Both the position numbers and the translations under genes were made by a program. This document shows, in pieces, positions 10,877 through 21,008 of a stretch of DNA of 64,000 nucleotides; the first letter of the stretch is position 1; each line of letters begins with the position of its first letter. Source of the stretch: Gallibacterium salpingitidis (lineage in GTDB: Bacteria; Pseudomonadota; Gammaproteobacteria; Enterobacterales; Pasteurellaceae); contig NZ_JTJL01000001.1 in the NCBI RefSeq assembly GCF_001678495.1, positions 1 to 64,000 of the forward strand, given 5' to 3'. A model generated the notes under the pieces. It searched no databases. It had not been told where the DNA came from and saw nothing but the letters and a program-made list of their open reading frames with translations.

Positions 10877-12181
10877 TTATTGATTTGTAGCGGAAACTAA
10901 CAAATCTGCTTTAATGATAAAGGAAAATTCACTACCTTTACCGATTTCACTTTCAATTTCTAAAACAGTATGGTGTTGTTCTAAAGCGTGTTTCACAATC
11001 GCTAGCCCTAAACCACTGCCGCCAGTTTTATTACTGCGTGATTCATCAACGCGATAAAAACGCTCGGTTAGATGGGCTAAATGTTGCGGTTCAATACCAA
11101 TGCCGTTATCTTTAACGCTAAAACGCACCCCTTGTTTACAAGGATGCAGACTAATTTCAATAGTGGCTTGATCGCCTGCATGGCGAATAGCGTTATAAAT
11201 GAGGTTTGATACCGCACTTTGTAATTGGTGTTCATCTCCCATCATTTTGATATCAGGTGTAACGGAAAAAATAATTTGTTGTTCGGCGTGATTGATAATA
11301 TCGGTATTTTTTTGGAACGATAAAACTAATTGAGAAAGATCGACCAATTCGTGTTCTGCATTATTAATGTTTTCAATTTTTGCCAATAAGCTAAGTTGTT
11401 GTAATAAATTTGCCATTCGTTGGCTTTGTTCTTTCATTGCTTCAATAGCTTTTTGTTGCAACATTGGGTTATCCAAGTCGCCATCTAGCATTTCCAAATA
11501 ACCTTGTAAGACAGTTAATGGTGTGCGTAATTCGTGGTTCATATTAGCAAGGAAAGTTTGACGTGAATGCATTAGACGAATAAAGGAAGTCACGTCACGA
11601 GCCACGATCAGATAAGACTCACTGTCATAGCTGTTAAGATTAAATTCAATATAGCGTTTATTGTGCGTTAACAGCACTAATGGACGGTTACGTTTGCTTA
11701 AACGAGGTTGGCGGAAATAGTGTTTAAATTCAGGATAAAAGATCACTTTAAAAATATTTTTATCGCTTTTTTTATCCCAGACAAACTCAAACATTTCTTG
11801 AGCAACCTGATTACACCACGAAATATCACCATTATGTTCACAGATGATAATTGCATCGGGCAGATATTGAATATTCTTATTTAACTTAGAAAGTAAGCGT
11901 AAGGTTTTAACTTTTTCTCGTCGAGAACGTTGATTGTAATAAGCTGCTGTTTGTGAGATATGGTCGATAGCGGAGAGGGCTTTGATCGATTTTGTGGATT
12001 TGTTTGGATTGAGCAATTCTAATAAACGATATTCATTGTAATGGTGCCAAATCAGTAATAACACTAAGAAGATCAAGAACCAAAAGAGAAAATTTTCAGA
12101 AAACAGGCTAAAGATAAAAGCAATACCAACAGCTAATACAATTTCTAAAATGAGATGTTTTAGCGAAAGATGGAGCTTCAT
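10877..12181 (-). CDS. phoR: Phosphate regulon sensor histidine kinase PhoR
   Basis: PhoR is the membrane kinase that, together with the Pst transporter, senses phosphate limitation and phosphorylates PhoB. The 434-residue protein begins with two transmembrane helices (about residues 9-29 and 30-46). A PAS domain follows (about 100-200). The HisKA segment carries the phosphorylated H216 in NHELRTPL, and the ATPase domain has the N box (NLIYNAIRHA), G1 (DNGIGI) and G2 (GGSGLGLAIV) motifs. It lies three bases after phoB and is the last gene of pstSCAB-phoBR. Confidence 0.96.
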   Translation of the reverse strand: MKLHLSLKHLILEIVLAVGIAFIFSLFSENFLFWFLIFLVLLLIWHHYNEYRLLELLNPNKSTKSIKALSAIDHISQTAAYYNQRSRREKVKTLRLLSKLNKNIQYLPDAIIICEHNGDISWCNQVAQEMFEFVWDKKSDKNIFKVIFYPEFKHYFRQPRLSKRNRPLVLLTHNKRYIEFNLNSYDSESYLIVARDVTSFIRLMHSRQTFLANMNHELRTPLTVLQGYLEMLDGDLDNPMLQQKAIEAMKEQSQRMANLLQQLSLLAKIENINNAEHELVDLSQLVLSFQKNTDIINHAEQQIIFSVTPDIKMMGDEHQLQSAVSNLIYNAIRHAGDQATIEISLHPCKQGVRFSVKDNGIGIEPQHLAHLTERFYRVDESRSNKTGGSGLGLAIVKHALEQHHTVLEIESEIGKGSEFSFIIKADLLVSATNQ

Positions 12182-12184
12182 AAA

Positions 12185-12874
12185 TTAATCCTGAAAATGG
12201 TTAGAAAAGCGATAACCGAAACCGCGCACTGTTTGTACATAGCGATCACATTGATAAGGTTCTAAACTACGGCGTAAGCGACGGATATAAGAATCGACAG
12301 TACGATCTTCAACATAAATATCATTACCCCAAATAAAATCGAGGAGTTGTTCCCGAGAATAGACCTTTTCTGGGTGAGTCATAAAGAAATGTAACAAGCG
12401 ATATTCAGTGGCACTTAATTCAACCGTTTTGCCCTCAATGGTGACTCGTTGAGATTTTTCATCAAGTAAGAGGTTATCCATACTTACCAAATGACTTGGA
12501 GGATCGTAACTACGACGCCAGAGTGCTTCAATACGGGCTAACAGAATTTTCGGGGAAAATGGTTTGGTAATGTAATCATCAGCACCAGCATTGAGGCAGG
12601 TAATACAATCCTCTTCGGCGCTACGAGCAGTAAGCATAATAATTGGGATTTTAGCAGTTGCTTCCTGTTTCTTTAGATAATCAATAAACATAATGCCTGG
12701 ACGTCCTGGCAACATCCAATCTAATAAAATCAGCTCGGGATTTTCTGCCATTTTATTGACTGCACTTTGATAATCTTCCGCTTCAATCACTTCATATTGT
12801 TGCTTGAGTAAATAGAGTACAATCATTTCACGAATTGCACGTTCATCTTCTACTACTAAAATTTTACCAGGCAT
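12185..12874 (-). CDS. phoB: Phosphate regulon response regulator PhoB
   Basis: PhoB is an OmpR-type regulator that, when phosphorylated, binds Pho boxes such as the one before pstS. I use the ATG at 12874, which has GAGGATAG upstream and gives the usual 229 residues starting [12 protein letters not shown] longer in-frame reading would run back into pstB. The receiver domain has acidic residues at 10-11, the phosphorylation site D52 (LLDWMLPG) and the KPF lysine near residue 105. The C-terminal winged helix includes [20 protein letters not shown]. It is 28 bases downstream of pstB and coupled to phoR. Confidence 0.97.
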   Translation of the reverse strand: MPGKILVVEDERAIREMIVLYLLKQQYEVIEAEDYQSAVNKMAENPELILLDWMLPGRPGIMFIDYLKKQEATAKIPIIMLTARSAEEDCITCLNAGADDYITKPFSPKILLARIEALWRRSYDPPSHLVSMDNLLLDEKSQRVTIEGKTVELSATEYRLLHFFMTHPEKVYSREQLLDFIWGNDIYVEDRTVDSYIRRLRRSLEPYQCDRYVQTVRGFGYRFSNHFQD

Positions 12875-12902
12875 AACTATCCTCGAGCTGTTTGGTGGGC
12901 AA

Positions 12903-13679
12903 TTACCCCATTTTACCCTTAATGTAATCTTCTGTCCGTTGGTATTTTGGCTTGTCGAAGATCTTCGTGGTTTCGTCAAATTCAACTAATTCACCAAGAT
13001 ACATATAGGCGGTGTAGTCGGAACAACGCGCAGCTTGTTGCATATTATGAGTAACGATAGCAACGGTGTAATCGTGTTTTAATTCTGTAATTAATTCCTC
13101 GATTTTCATCGTAGAAATTGGGTCGAGAGCAGAACAAGGTTCATCTAATAATAAGACTTCCGGTTTTACGGCAATACCACGAGCGATACAAAGACGTTGT
13201 TGCTGACCGCCAGAAAGGCTATCACCACTTTGATTGAGCTTATCTTTCACTTCATTCCATAAAGCAGCTTTAGTTAATGCCCATTCAACACGATCGTTGA
13301 GTTCTGATTTTGGTAATTTTTCAAATAGACGAATACCAAAAGCGACATTGTCATAAATTGACATTGGGAATGGGGTTGGTTTTTGGAACACCATACCGAC
13401 TTTTGCGCGGATAATCGCAATATCAATATCAGAAGTAAGTAGATTTTCATCATCTAAATTAATTTCACCGGTGGCACGTTGGTTTGGATAAAGCTCAAAC
13501 ATACGATTAAAGGTGCGTAATAAAGTTGATTTCCCACAACCTGATGGCCCGATAAATGCAGTGACTTTATTTTTGGCAATTTGCATATTGATATTTTTTA
13601 ACGCATGAAAATCGCCATAGTAGAAATTGAGATTATTAATAGTGAGTTTTGCATCTACATTGCTAGGTAATTGATTCAT
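12903..13679 (-). CDS. pstB: Phosphate ABC transporter ATP-binding protein PstB
   Basis: PstB is the cytosolic ATPase that drives phosphate import through PstCA and is part of PhoR signalling. The 258-residue protein contains Walker A (GPSGCGKST, about residues 42-50), the Q-loop ([10 protein letters not shown]), the ABC signature (LSGGQQQR), Walker B (EVLLLDEP) and the H-loop histidine (VTHNM), in standard order. It follows pstA after six bases. Confidence 0.98.
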   Translation of the reverse strand: MNQLPSNVDAKLTINNLNFYYGDFHALKNINMQIAKNKVTAFIGPSGCGKSTLLRTFNRMFELYPNQRATGEINLDDENLLTSDIDIAIIRAKVGMVFQKPTPFPMSIYDNVAFGIRLFEKLPKSELNDRVEWALTKAALWNEVKDKLNQSGDSLSGGQQQRLCIARGIAVKPEVLLLDEPCSALDPISTMKIEELITELKHDYTVAIVTHNMQQAARCSDYTAYMYLGELVEFDETTKIFDKPKYQRTEDYIKGKMG

Positions 13680-13685
13680 GAATGA

Positions 13686-14543
13686 TTATCCTCGTTTATG
13701 ATGTTTTTTGGAGCAAGTGCGAGTAATGATATTGAGTGATAAGACGAACAACGTAATTAAGGTTGCGCCTGCCCAAGCTAAGTTATTCCAATCTTCAAAA
13801 GGACTTGCTGCATATTGATAGATCACCACAGGTAAGTTCGCCATTGGTGCATTCATATCGAAAGAAGTAAATTGATTCGAAAGTGCTGTAAATAATAGTG
13901 GCGCTGTTTCGCCAGAGATACGAGCAACCGAGAGTAACACGCCGGTTAAAATCCCTGAACGAGCCGCACGATAACAGATCATGGTAATAACACGCCATTG
14001 TGGACAACCTAAGGCTGCTGCGGCTTCACGTAAATTATTAGGCACTAAATTCAACATACTGTCGGTGGTTCTTACCACAACTGGAATCACTAACATTGCT
14101 AAAGCTAAAGAGCCTGCCCAGCCTGAGAAGTGTTTGACTTGCGATACATAGATGGCATAGATAAATAAGCCGATAATGATCGATGGTGCTGACAGCAAAA
14201 TATCGTTAAGGAAGCGGGTCACTTGTGCTAAACGGGTATAGCGCCCGTATTCGCTTAAATAGGTTCCTGCCAAAATACCAACCGGAGTAGCAATAAAAGT
14301 AGCAACTGCGACCATTAATATCGACCCAATTAAGGCGTTAATTAAACCACCCGATTCGTTTGGTGCTGGTGTCGGTTTAAGGAACAACTCAAATGAAAGT
14401 GCGGGAACACCTTTCAATACTAAAGTAGATAAAATCCAAATTAACCAAAAAAGTCCAAAAACGACAGCAAGATAGGCAAGCCCCAACATAAATTGATTTT
14501 TGATTTTACGCCAGTAGAAACGTTGGTTTTGATAATCTTTCAT
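13686..14543 (-). CDS. pstA: Phosphate ABC transporter permease PstA
   Basis: PstA is one of the two inner-membrane subunits of the high-affinity phosphate transporter. The 285-residue protein has six predicted transmembrane helices and the coupling EAA-type loop around LREAAAALGCPQWRVI (about residues 170-185). Its ATG shares one base with the pstC stop codon (TAATG), indicating translational coupling with its partner permease. Confidence 0.97.
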   Translation of the reverse strand: MKDYQNQRFYWRKIKNQFMLGLAYLAVVFGLFWLIWILSTLVLKGVPALSFELFLKPTPAPNESGGLINALIGSILMVAVATFIATPVGILAGTYLSEYGRYTRLAQVTRFLNDILLSAPSIIIGLFIYAIYVSQVKHFSGWAGSLALAMLVIPVVVRTTDSMLNLVPNNLREAAAALGCPQWRVITMICYRAARSGILTGVLLSVARISGETAPLLFTALSNQFTSFDMNAPMANLPVVIYQYAASPFEDWNNLAWAGATLITLFVLSLNIITRTCSKKHHKRG

Positions 14544-15493
14544 TATTTTCTTCCTTCATGCTTAGTCATTCGCATCACTAATAAGCGTGCTGCGGCAAGG
14601 ACAATAGTTGTAATTAAGAAGAGAATTAAGCCAAGCTCCATTAAGGCTGATTTTTGTAAGCCACCTGCTTCGTTAAATTCGTTAGCGATAGCGGAAGCGA
14701 TAGAAGTAGATGGAGCGAAGATAGAATCTGGTAATTGGAACGCGTTACCAATAACGAAAGTGACCGCCATTGTTTCACCTAAGGCGCGTCCTAGACCGAG
14801 CATAATACTGCCGATTACGCCAGTTTTAGTGTAAGGTAAAATAACTTTCCAGACGACTTCCCAAGTTGTTGATCCTAATCCATAAGCAGATTCTTTTAAC
14901 ATTGGCGGCACAACGCTGAATACATCACGCATTACAGAAGCAATAAATGGAATAATCATAATGCCGAGTACTAAACCGGCAGTAAATAAACCGATGCCGA
15001 AAGGTGCGCCAGCGAATAACAAGCCAACAAATGGCAGATCACCTAAACATTCGATTAAATAAGGTTGAATATATTCTTGAAATAACGGTACGAAAACGAA
15101 TAGCCCCCACATCCCATAAATAATTGAAGGAATTGCTGCTAACATTTCTACGGCAGTACCAATAGGGCGTTTTAGCCATTCAGGTGAAAGTTCGGTTAAG
15201 AAAGTTGCAATACCAAATGAAATAGGTACAGCGATTAATAAAGCGATACCGGCAGAAATAAGCGTACCGATAATAGGAACTAAGGCACCATAATTTTCCT
15301 GCACAGGATCCCAGTCATTTGTCCATAAAAAAGCAAGACTAAACTTGCTGATTGAATCCCAACTGCCAACAATTAAAGAAATTAAAATCGCGCTGAGTAC
15401 TGCGAACACAAGCAACGCAAAAAAGAGGGTGGTGTGTTTAAAAGCTTTTTCCAGCCACGAGTGATTAAGACATTTATTATCAATTTTGTGCAT
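14543..15493 (-). CDS. pstC: Phosphate ABC transporter permease PstC
   Basis: PstC is the second permease subunit of the phosphate transporter. The 316-residue protein has an N-terminal transmembrane helix at about residues 20-45, the family motif around [17 protein letters not shown], and a coupling loop near [15 protein letters not shown]. It is separated from pstS by 73 bases that contain a strong hairpin, and is coupled to pstA downstream. Confidence 0.97.
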   Translation of the reverse strand: MHKIDNKCLNHSWLEKAFKHTTLFFALLVFAVLSAILISLIVGSWDSISKFSLAFLWTNDWDPVQENYGALVPIIGTLISAGIALLIAVPISFGIATFLTELSPEWLKRPIGTAVEMLAAIPSIIYGMWGLFVFVPLFQEYIQPYLIECLGDLPFVGLLFAGAPFGIGLFTAGLVLGIMIIPFIASVMRDVFSVVPPMLKESAYGLGSTTWEVVWKVILPYTKTGVIGSIMLGLGRALGETMAVTFVIGNAFQLPDSIFAPSTSIASAIANEFNEAGGLQKSALMELGLILFLITTIVLAAARLLVMRMTKHEGRK

Positions 15494-15513
15494 CGTGTTT
15501 ATCTCGATGAGGT

Positions 15514-15546
15514 AAAGACTGTGAACATTTTTAGTTCACAGTCTTT
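15514..15546 (-). terminator. Strong hairpin between pstS and pstC
   Basis: A perfect 13-bp inverted repeat (AAAGACTGTGAAC at 15514-15526, GTTCACAGTCTTT at 15534-15546) with a 7-base loop lies in the gap between pstS and pstC. In the minus-strand transcript it is not followed by a U tract. It therefore looks more like a partial attenuator or a 3'-end stabiliser of the pstS mRNA than a full terminator. Confidence 0.7.
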
Positions 15547-15566
15547 GTTCTTATTTTATTACTGAA

Positions 15567-16607
15567 TTAGTAAAGTGATTTTCCTTGTGCATCTTTCACA
15601 TCAGCACTCCAACGTGCTTTGATTTGTGTTACTACACTGTCTGGTAAAGGAACATAATCAAGTTCTAACGCTGCATCTTTACCGTTTTTGAAAGCCCAAT
15701 CGAAGAACTTAAATACGTTTTTGGTATTTTCTGCATTGACTGCATTTTTGTGTAATAAGATGAAGCTTGCTGCAGTGATTGGCCAAGATTGATCGCCTGG
15801 TTCATTGGTTAATACTACGCCCATACCTGGTGCACTATCCCAATCTGCGTTAGCGGCAGCAGCCATAAAGCTGTCACGAGATGGTTGAACAAATTTGCCA
15901 GCTGCATTTTGTAGTGATACCCAAGCAAGTTGGTTTTGTTTTGCGTAGGCATACTCAACATAACCGATAGAGTATTTTAATTGTTTCACATAAGCAGCTA
16001 CGCCCTCATTTCCTTTACCACCTTGTCCAACAGGCCATTTAACTGATTTACCTTGACCTACTTTTTCTTTCCATTCTGGTGAAACTTTAGAAAGGTAGTT
16101 AGTCCAACCGAAGGTTGTACCTGAACCATCAGAACGACGTACAACTAAGATATTTTTCTCTGGTAAAGTTTTACCTTCATTAAGGGCAGCAATTGCTGGA
16201 TCATTCCATTTGGTGATCTTGCCTAAGAAGATGTCAGCGATAACAGCACCAGAGAGTTTTAATTCGCCAGCTTTAACTTCAGGGATATTAACGACTGGTA
16301 CGGTACCACCGATGATAGCTGGGAATTGGAGTAGTTGATGTTCATTTAATGCGTCTGGTTTCATTGGGTCATCAGAAGCACCAAAGTCGATAGTTTTGGC
16401 GATAATTTGTTGTTGACCGCCACCTGAGCCGATAGATTGATAATTAACTTTATTTCCTGTTTCTTTTTCGTAAAGTCCTGCCCATTTTGCATAGATTGGA
16501 TATGGGAAAGAAGCGCCGGCGCCAGTGATTTCAGATGCGTTTGCTTGAGAAAGGATTGGTAATGAAACTGCTAAAACGGCGAGTTGTTTAAGCACTTTGG
16601 ATAGCAT
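15567..16607 (-). CDS. pstS: Phosphate-binding periplasmic protein PstS
   Basis: PstS captures inorganic phosphate in the periplasm and delivers it to PstCA. The 346-residue protein starts with a signal peptide (residues 1-24, ending in NASA-like SQANA). It then shows the phosphate-binding segments ITGAGASFPYPIYAKW near residue 27, SIGSGGGQQQI near 58, and RRSDGSGTTFGWTNYL near 157. The ATG is preceded by GAGGAG. It is the first gene of the pst operon and is directly preceded by a Pho box. Confidence 0.98.
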   Translation of the reverse strand: MLSKVLKQLAVLAVSLPILSQANASEITGAGASFPYPIYAKWAGLYEKETGNKVNYQSIGSGGGQQQIIAKTIDFGASDDPMKPDALNEHQLLQFPAIIGGTVPVVNIPEVKAGELKLSGAVIADIFLGKITKWNDPAIAALNEGKTLPEKNILVVRRSDGSGTTFGWTNYLSKVSPEWKEKVGQGKSVKWPVGQGGKGNEGVAAYVKQLKYSIGYVEYAYAKQNQLAWVSLQNAAGKFVQPSRDSFMAAAANADWDSAPGMGVVLTNEPGDQSWPITAASFILLHKNAVNAENTKNVFKFFDWAFKNGKDAALELDYVPLPDSVVTQIKARWSADVKDAQGKSLY

Positions 16608-16653
16608 ATTTTTCTCCTCATTAAGTGAATTAACTTTCTACGCGGAGCAGTTT

Positions 16654-16682
16654 ATGCAACAAATATGACAGAATGATGACAA
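16654..16682 (-). promoter_or_regulatory. Pho box (PhoB-binding site) upstream of pstS
   Basis: On the minus strand three 7-base direct repeats with 4-base spacers can be read: TTGTCAT, CATT, CTGTCAT, ATTT, GTTGCAT. This is the exact 7+4 geometry of PhoB sites, and the middle unit is a perfect match to CTGTCAT. The box lies 46 bases before the pstS start, in place of a -35 element. Confidence 0.9.
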
Positions 16683-16720
16683 AAACAAAAAAAGAGGAAA
16701 TTTGTGTGAAGAATAAAAAG

Positions 16721-16752
16721 AAACCCACATTCTTTACGAGCAATGTGGGTTT
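16721..16752 (-). terminator. Intrinsic terminator of rpoH
   Basis: An 11-bp perfect stem (AAACCCACATT at 16721-16731, AATGTGGGTTT at 16742-16752) follows the rpoH stop. Read on the minus strand it runs into a T-rich tract (CTTTTTATTC). It separates rpoH from the pst promoter. Confidence 0.88.
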
Positions 16753-16777
16753 CCAGGGGGTAAATCTAAATAGTTAA

Positions 16778-17623
16778 TTAAAAAGTTACTGCATTTCTTA
16801 GTTTTTTCAATGCGTTATTTTCTAATTGTCTAATCCGTTCAGCAGATACGCCATAATGATCTGCTAATTCTTGTAAGGTTGCTTTGTTTTCATCTAACCA
16901 ACGTGTTTGAATAATATGGCGACTTCTATCGTCTAATTGTTCTAACGCTTCACTTAATTGTTCTGTCGCTTGGCTTTCAAAGTTTTCTTCTTCTAAGTCA
17001 GCAGCAAAGTTAGAACTTTTATCTTCCAAATAAAGCGCTGGTGCGTAAGCTTCTTCTGCGTCATCAACTGGCAAGTCGAATGCCATATCAATACCGCTCA
17101 TACGAGATTCCATCTCTTGTACATCTTCCGCAGATACACCCAATTCATTGGCAACCATATCAACTTCACCAGCATTAAACCAACCTAAACGTTGTTTGGT
17201 TTTACGTAGGTTAAAGAAGAGTTTACGTTGCGCTTTGGTAGTCGCAACTTTCACAATACGCCAGTTACGTAATACATATTCATGAATTTCAGCTTTAATC
17301 CAGTGAACCGCAAAAGAAACGAGGCGCACACCAACTTCAGGATTAAAACGTTTTACCGCTTTCATTAGCCCAATATTACCTTCTTGGATTAAATCTGCTT
17401 GCGGTAAACCGTAACCTGAATAGCCACGTGCGATATGAATTACAAAACGTAAGTGAGATAAAACTAATTTTTTAGCTGCATCAACGTCTTGATGGTAATA
17501 CAAACGTTCTGCAAGCTCCTTTTCTTCTTCTGCAGTCAGCATCGGATATTCGTTTGCTGCCCTGATATAAGCTTCTAAACTACCTTGTGGAACAAGCATC
17601 ATGCTTTGCATTTCTTTTGTCAT
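16778..17623 (-). CDS. rpoH: RNA polymerase heat-shock sigma factor RpoH (sigma-32)
   Basis: RpoH directs RNA polymerase to heat-shock promoters. I use the ATG at 17623 (AAGAAGG upstream), which gives 281 residues beginning [20 protein letters not shown]; longer in-frame starts have no family support. Region 2 is clear ([14 protein letters not shown], the core-binding [17 protein letters not shown], and the -10 recognising [20 protein letters not shown]). The RpoH box region ([16 protein letters not shown], about residues 130-145) and the region 4.2 helix-turn-helix ([27 protein letters not shown]) follow. It stands between uvrD and the pst operon with its own terminator. Confidence 0.97.
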   Translation of the reverse strand: MTKEMQSMMLVPQGSLEAYIRAANEYPMLTAEEEKELAERLYYHQDVDAAKKLVLSHLRFVIHIARGYSGYGLPQADLIQEGNIGLMKAVKRFNPEVGVRLVSFAVHWIKAEIHEYVLRNWRIVKVATTKAQRKLFFNLRKTKQRLGWFNAGEVDMVANELGVSAEDVQEMESRMSGIDMAFDLPVDDAEEAYAPALYLEDKSSNFAADLEEENFESQATEQLSEALEQLDDRSRHIIQTRWLDENKATLQELADHYGVSAERIRQLENNALKKLRNAVTF

Positions 17624-17754
17624 TATTACCTTCTTAATTAAAAAATTCGTTACAGTTATAACACAGTTACCTTTCAATGTAAAAAAGCCTGTGTTTCTGG
17701 AACGGCTGCTTGGACATATTATAATGCAAAAAGTTTCATATGGATCGCAAAAGA

Positions 17755-19923
17755 TCACAATTTTTCTAAGTTGGCTAATTTAGCGATTAGCCATTTAATT
17801 CCTTGATTTTGAAATGCGACTTGTAATCTCACGTTTGCTTCACTGCCTTCAATATTAATAACAGTGCCATAACCAAATTTGGCGTGTTTCACTTTTTGTC
17901 CTAGTTTCCAATCTTGATTTGCAAACAATGGTTTGGCAGAGCCAACCGCTTCACGATTGATTGCACGAGTAACCGTACCACGTAAACGAATTTCCTGAAT
18001 ATTTTCTTTTGGTAATTCATTGATAAATCTAGATACAATGCGTTTTTCTTCTTGAGAATAAATACGACGTTGCTCAGCATAGCATAAGGTTAATTTTTTC
18101 TTTGCTCGTGTGATACCAACGTAAGCTAAACGGCGTTCTTCTTCGAGTCGCCCCTCTTCACCAGAAGAAATGCCACTTGGGAATAAACCTTCTTCCATAC
18201 CCACAATAAAGACACGATCAAATTCAAGCCCTTTAGAAGAGTGTAATGTCATTAAATCAATACATTGTTGATGCGGTGAAGCTTGTCCTTCACCTGCTTC
18301 TAATGAAGCGTGGGTTAAGAAAGCAAGTAAATCGCTCATCTCTTCTGCTTCATCAGGCTTTTGGAAATCCTTTGCAGCAAAAACGAGCTCTTCTAAGTTT
18401 TCTAAGCGTACTTCTCCTTTCTCACCCTTTTCATTTTTATACATCTCTTGTAAGCCAGAGTGTTTAATCACAAATTCGGTTTGTTCAGATAGTGACATTG
18501 CTTCAGTATCTGTTTCTAACGCATTAATTAATTCGATAAAGCGTAATAAAGCGGAAGAAGCACGCCCTTGTACTAACTTTTCATCGATTGCTAAATGTGT
18601 TGCTTCCCAAAGTGGGATAGATTGTTGACGAGCAATTTGACGCAGAATATCTACAGTACGATCACCAATACCGCGTGTTGGGGTATTAATCACACGTTCA
18701 AACGCAACGTCATCTTGGCGATTTGAGATTAAACGTAAGTAGCCTAAAGCATCCTTAATTTCTTGGCGTTCAAAGAAGCGTAAGCCACCATAAATACGGT
18801 AAGGTAATCCAGCCTGAATTAACGCCTCTTCTAATACGCGTGATTGACGGTTACTACGATATAACACCGCACATTGATCATAACTGCCACCATCTTCAAC
18901 CCATTGTTTGATTTGTGAAGTGACAAAACGAGCTTCATCTTGTTCATTGAATGCTTGGTAAATACCAACAGGTTCGCCTTTATTGCCCTCTGTCCATAGA
19001 TTTTTACCTAAGCGCCCTTCATTATTAGCGATAAGGATATTAGCTGATTGCAGAATATTTTCTGTCGAACGGTAGTTTTGCTCTAGGCGGATTGTGTCCG
19101 CATGATAATCGGTAAGAAAACGGTGGATATTTTCCACTTGTGCGCCACGCCAGCCATAAATAGATTGATCGTCGTCACCAACAATCATCACCTTGCCAGT
19201 TTGTCCTGCGAGTAATTTTACCCAATTGTATTGGATATTGTTGGTATCTTGGAATTCATCGATCAGAATATGTTGGAAACGTTGTTGATAACGCTGCAAG
19301 ATTAATGGTTTTTTCAGCCATAATTCGTACGTACGCAGTAATAGTTCGGCAAAATCGACCAAACCTGCACGATCACACGCATCTTGATAAATTTGATAAA
19401 TTTCCACCCATTTGCGCGACTCTGCATCTTTGGTTTCGATTTGTTCTGGACGTAAACCTAGATCTTTTTTGTTATTAATAAACCAACAAGCCTGTTTCGG
19501 CGGATATAAACCCTCATCAATATTATAAGATTTGATTAAGCGTTTAATTAAACGTAATTGATCTTCAGAATCAAGGATTTGGAAATCTTGTGGTAAGCCT
19601 GCGTCTAGAGCATGGCGGCGCAATAAACGGTGCGCCAAACTATGGAAAGTACCAACCCACATTCCAAAAGGAGGCTGGATATGATCTTTTAATAAGTCTT
19701 CGATACGATGACGCATTTCTGCGGCGGCTTTATTGGTAAAAGTAACCGCCATAATTGAGGCTTCACTTACACCTTCAACACCAATTAACCAAGCGATACG
19801 ATAGGTGAGCACTCTGGTTTTACCGCTGCCGGCGCCTGCTAACACTAAATAGTTGCCTAATGGTGCCGCAACTGCTTCACGTTGGCGATCATTTAAACCA
19901 TCTAATAATTCTGAAAAATCCAT
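17755..19923 (-). CDS. uvrD: DNA helicase II (UvrD)
   Basis: UvrD is a 3'-5' SF1A helicase used in nucleotide excision repair and methyl-directed mismatch repair. The 722-residue protein has the Q motif ([12 protein letters not shown]), Walker A (LAGAGSGKT, about residues 29-37), motif II ([10 protein letters not shown]), motif III ([14 protein letters not shown]), motif IV (EQNYRST), motif V ([15 protein letters not shown]) and motif VI ([15 protein letters not shown]). A C-terminal Tudor-like domain is present ([12 protein letters not shown] near residue 680). Its length and motif order are normal. It is divergent from sdhL and upstream of rpoH. Confidence 0.97.
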   Translation of the reverse strand: MDFSELLDGLNDRQREAVAAPLGNYLVLAGAGSGKTRVLTYRIAWLIGVEGVSEASIMAVTFTNKAAAEMRHRIEDLLKDHIQPPFGMWVGTFHSLAHRLLRRHALDAGLPQDFQILDSEDQLRLIKRLIKSYNIDEGLYPPKQACWFINNKKDLGLRPEQIETKDAESRKWVEIYQIYQDACDRAGLVDFAELLLRTYELWLKKPLILQRYQQRFQHILIDEFQDTNNIQYNWVKLLAGQTGKVMIVGDDDQSIYGWRGAQVENIHRFLTDYHADTIRLEQNYRSTENILQSANILIANNEGRLGKNLWTEGNKGEPVGIYQAFNEQDEARFVTSQIKQWVEDGGSYDQCAVLYRSNRQSRVLEEALIQAGLPYRIYGGLRFFERQEIKDALGYLRLISNRQDDVAFERVINTPTRGIGDRTVDILRQIARQQSIPLWEATHLAIDEKLVQGRASSALLRFIELINALETDTEAMSLSEQTEFVIKHSGLQEMYKNEKGEKGEVRLENLEELVFAAKDFQKPDEAEEMSDLLAFLTHASLEAGEGQASPHQQCIDLMTLHSSKGLEFDRVFIVGMEEGLFPSGISSGEEGRLEEERRLAYVGITRAKKKLTLCYAEQRRIYSQEEKRIVSRFINELPKENIQEIRLRGTVTRAINREAVGSAKPLFANQDWKLGQKVKHAKFGYGTVINIEGSEANVRLQVAFQNQGIKWLIAKLANLEKL

Positions 19924-20126
19924 GCAAAATCCTTTGTTATTACAGCATTTGTTGGTGTTTTGGCGAAATTATAGCATTAACCAGTGATAAATCTGGCGGT
20001 GATTGTAAGAAATAATCCTACAATGGTTAAAGATAATGCTAAAATTTGCCGATGAAATAAATAAGGCGTTAGTACAATAAGGTGCTAGTAGTTTTACTTC
20101 ATTAATGATCTATTAAGGATAAAAGA

Positions 20127-20939
20127 ATGATTAATAAAGATACGCAACTTTGTATGTCACTTGCTGGCAGACCGGGTAATTTTGGTACACGTTTTCATAA
20201 TTATCTTTATGAAAAATTAGGCTTAAATTTTATTTATAAGGCGTTTACTACCCAAGATATTGAACATGCGGTGAAAGGGGTGCGTGCTTTAGGAATTCGT
20301 GGTTGTGCAGTATCAATGCCGTTTAAAGAGAGTTGTATGCCTTTTTTAGACGAAATTTCTGCATCTGCGAAAGCGATTGAATCAGTAAATACTATTGTTA
20401 ATACCGACGGTTATTTAAAAGCATACAATACGGATTATATTGCGATTGTTAAATTAATCGAAAAATATCAATTAGATAAGAATATGTCTGTGATTGTTCA
20501 TGGTAGTGGTGGTATGGCGAAAGCAGTAGTAGCGGCGTTTAAAAATTCAGGTTTTTCTCGTGTGTCTGTCTATGCACGAAATGTGGAAACTGGAACCTAT
20601 TTAGCCAATTTATACGGTTATTCTTATATTAATAAATTGGATCAGCAAAACGCTGAAATTTTGATTAATGTTACTCCAATCGGTATGAAGGGTGGTAAAG
20701 AGGAGTTTAGTTTACCATTCCCGGAAGCGTTGATTAATCAAGCGAAAGCCGCATTTGATGTGGTAGCACTGCCGGTAGAAACACCATTTATTCAATATGC
20801 ACGCCAACAAAATAAAGTGATTATTTCTGGTGCAGAGGTGGCAGTATTACAAGCGGTAGAACAATTTGAGCTTTATACTGGTGTTCGTCCTGATGAAGCA
20901 TTAATTGCCGAAGCGGCGGAATTTGCGAGAAATAGTTAA
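20127..20939 (+). CDS. Shikimate dehydrogenase-like protein (SdhL, HI0607 type)
   Basis: This is a second AroE-family protein, 270 residues, which I recognise as the SdhL class described from H. influenzae HI0607. The catalytic pair is kept (K67 in SMPFKES, D103 in YNTDYI), and a nucleotide-binding loop HGSGGMAKAV lies near residue 129. The SKSPxxH substrate motif of true AroE is replaced by SLAGRPGNFGTRFHN at residues 11-25. HI0607-type enzymes are known to use shikimate poorly, so the physiological substrate is unresolved. It is followed after 69 bases by the ApbE-like gene, with a Fur-like box in between. Confidence 0.88.
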   Translation: MINKDTQLCMSLAGRPGNFGTRFHNYLYEKLGLNFIYKAFTTQDIEHAVKGVRALGIRGCAVSMPFKESCMPFLDEISASAKAIESVNTIVNTDGYLKAYNTDYIAIVKLIEKYQLDKNMSVIVHGSGGMAKAVVAAFKNSGFSRVSVYARNVETGTYLANLYGYSYINKLDQQNAEILINVTPIGMKGGKEEFSLPFPEALINQAKAAFDVVALPVETPFIQYARQQNKVIISGAEVAVLQAVEQFELYTGVRPDEALIAEAAEFARNS

Positions 20940-20974
20940 AAGTTTTTTATTAATAGTTATTTTACTGTTTATAA

Positions 20975-20989
20975 TGAGAATAATTCTTA
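20975..20989. promoter_or_regulatory. Fur-like box upstream of the apbE-like gene
   Basis: TGAGAATAATTCTTA matches the 7-1-7 Fur consensus TGATAAT-A-ATTATCA at 12 of 15 positions and is flanked by further A/T bases fitting the 19-mer. It lies 19 bases before the ATG at 21009. Iron control is an inference. Confidence 0.5.
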
Positions 20990-21008
20990 ATTATTCGGGA
21001 GGTATAAA

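Noticed and set aside
12875-12985. A 37-residue N-terminal extension of PhoB running into pstB
   Set aside because: The internal ATG at 12874 has a good ribosome-binding site and gives the standard 229-residue PhoB; the extension has no family support.
17624-17758. A 45-residue extension of RpoH
   Set aside because: The ATG at 17623 follows AAGAAGG and gives a normal sigma-32 N-terminus; the upstream stretch is intergenic and touches the uvrD stop.
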